Source: Actinoallomurus bryophytorum (GTDB lineage Bacteria; Actinomycetota; Actinomycetes; Streptosporangiales; Streptosporangiaceae). From it: 64,000 nt of DNA. A model generated the notes under the pieces. It did no database searches. It was given only the letters and a program-made list of their open reading frames with translations, and was not told the origin of the DNA. The DNA lies in the NCBI RefSeq assembly GCF_006716425.1, contig NZ_VFOZ01000001.1, positions 6,882,001-6,946,000 on the forward strand. Reading direction: 5' to 3'. A program made the translations under genes and the position numbers. Below, in pieces: positions 63,645-64,000 of this stretch (the stretch's first letter is position 1; each line of letters begins with the position of its first letter).

Positions 63645-64000
63645 CTACGTCCTAGCGCGTAGTGGCAGGAGCGTCCGCACCTGGAACCCGCCCTCCGGAC
63701 GCGGCTCGACGGTCAGTTCACCGCCGACCGCGTTCGCGCGTTGCCGCATGCCGGCGACGGTCGCGAAGTCCGATTCGCCGGCGGGGCCCTGCCGATCGTC
63801 GGTGATCTCCAGGCACACGCTCTCGCCGGCGTAGTCGATGAGGACGGTGGCGGTCGTCGACGAGGCGTCCCGTAGCACGTTGGCGAGCGACTGCTGGACG
63901 ATACGGTAGGCGGCCAGATCCACCGCGGCGGTCAGGCCGCCACCGGTGCCCTTGACCACGACCTCCACCTGTAAGCCACTGTCGTTCATGGTGGAGATCA
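63645..64000 (-). CDS. Histidine kinase, C-terminal ATPase part (cut by window edge)
   Basis: About 118 residues of a NarL-family HATPase_c domain. The N-box reads LAAYRIVQQSLANVLRDAS, with Asp where a His is usual, followed by a late VAGMRQRANAVGGELTVEPRPEGGF. The N-terminal sensor part lies outside the window. Confidence 0.85.
   Translation of the reverse strand, partial: ISTMNDSGLQVEVVVKGTGGGLTAAVDLAAYRIVQQSLANVLRDASSTTATVLIDYAGESVCLEITDDRQGPAGESDFATVAGMRQRANAVGGELTVEPRPEGGFQVRTLLPLRART

Noticed and set aside
1-64000. tRNA, rRNA, CRISPR arrays, insertion sequences, riboswitches
   Set aside because: Read for, but nothing convincing was seen; repeats found are single inverted repeats explained as terminators or operators.

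Overview
The window is GC-rich, with short intergenic gaps, many GTG starts and 4-bp ATGA/GTGA gene overlaps. Together with LAL-type LuxR regulators, NarL-family two-component systems, TetR regulators, a type II PKS and a 6-MSAS-type iterative type I PKS, this points to an antibiotic-producing actinomycete. The Streptosporangiales/Thermomonosporaceae range or a Streptomyces-like genus would fit, but the sequence alone does not fix the genus. I saw no rRNA, tRNA, CRISPR array, insertion sequence or phage gene.

Layout. (1) 1-10.1 kb: a partial gene, a histidine kinase with two possible H-boxes divergent from a giant LAL-LuxR regulator, a DUF2834 protein, a TetR regulator whose probable operator occurs twice around its gene, a phytoene-desaturase-like FAD oxidoreductase, an APC permease and a small membrane protein. 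(2) 10.5-17.7 kb: a secreted tannase/feruloyl-esterase-type enzyme followed by a complete Liv-type ABC importer (G-F-K-H-M order) and a TetR regulator. This looks like release and uptake of an aromatic acid. (3) 17.8-27.1 kb: a DosR/DosS-like dormancy (hypoxia/NO) island. It holds phosphoketolase plus acetate kinase, an Acg-type nitroreductase, a universal stress protein, a close DosR homologue, a two-GAF DosS/DosT-like sensor, a DoxX-like protein and a PNPOx-like protein. Four GGGACC-WW-GGTCCC-like sites lie in its promoter regions.

(4) 27.1-53.4 kb: a composite polyketide region. The left arm (27.8-35.1 kb, minus strand) is a type II aromatic PKS operon: SDR, O-methyltransferase, small membrane protein, DUF1772 anthrone-oxygenase-like protein, SnoaL-like cyclase, a fused aromatase-cupin cyclase, KS-alpha, KS-beta and a SchA/CurD-like protein. 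It ends in a remnant of an FAD monooxygenase. No type II acyl carrier protein gene is visible. The middle (35.4-43.3 kb) has an RCC1 beta-propeller protein, two orphan NarL-type response regulators, a quinone oxidoreductase, a 14-TM MFS exporter and an erythromycin-esterase-family protein. The right arm has an O-methyltransferase and a 1762-aa KS-AT-DH-KR-ACP iterative PKS, divergent from a quinone oxidoreductase, SDR, P450 and ferredoxin operon. The simplest reading is a pathway making a type II aromatic core plus a methoxy/hydroxy-aryl acid (salicylate or naphthoate type).

(5) 53.4-64 kb: a DrrAB-like exporter, a MacB-like ABC exporter divergent from a DesK-type kinase/regulator pair, a small membrane protein coupled to a multicopper oxidase, a SHOCT protein and a truncated histidine kinase at the window edge.

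The items most worth a second look are the ACP-less type II PKS beside an iterative type I PKS, the aromatase-cupin fusion, the KS-beta with Ser where Gln is normally conserved, and the DosR-like island with its candidate operators. All assignments were made by reading the sequence; no database search was run.
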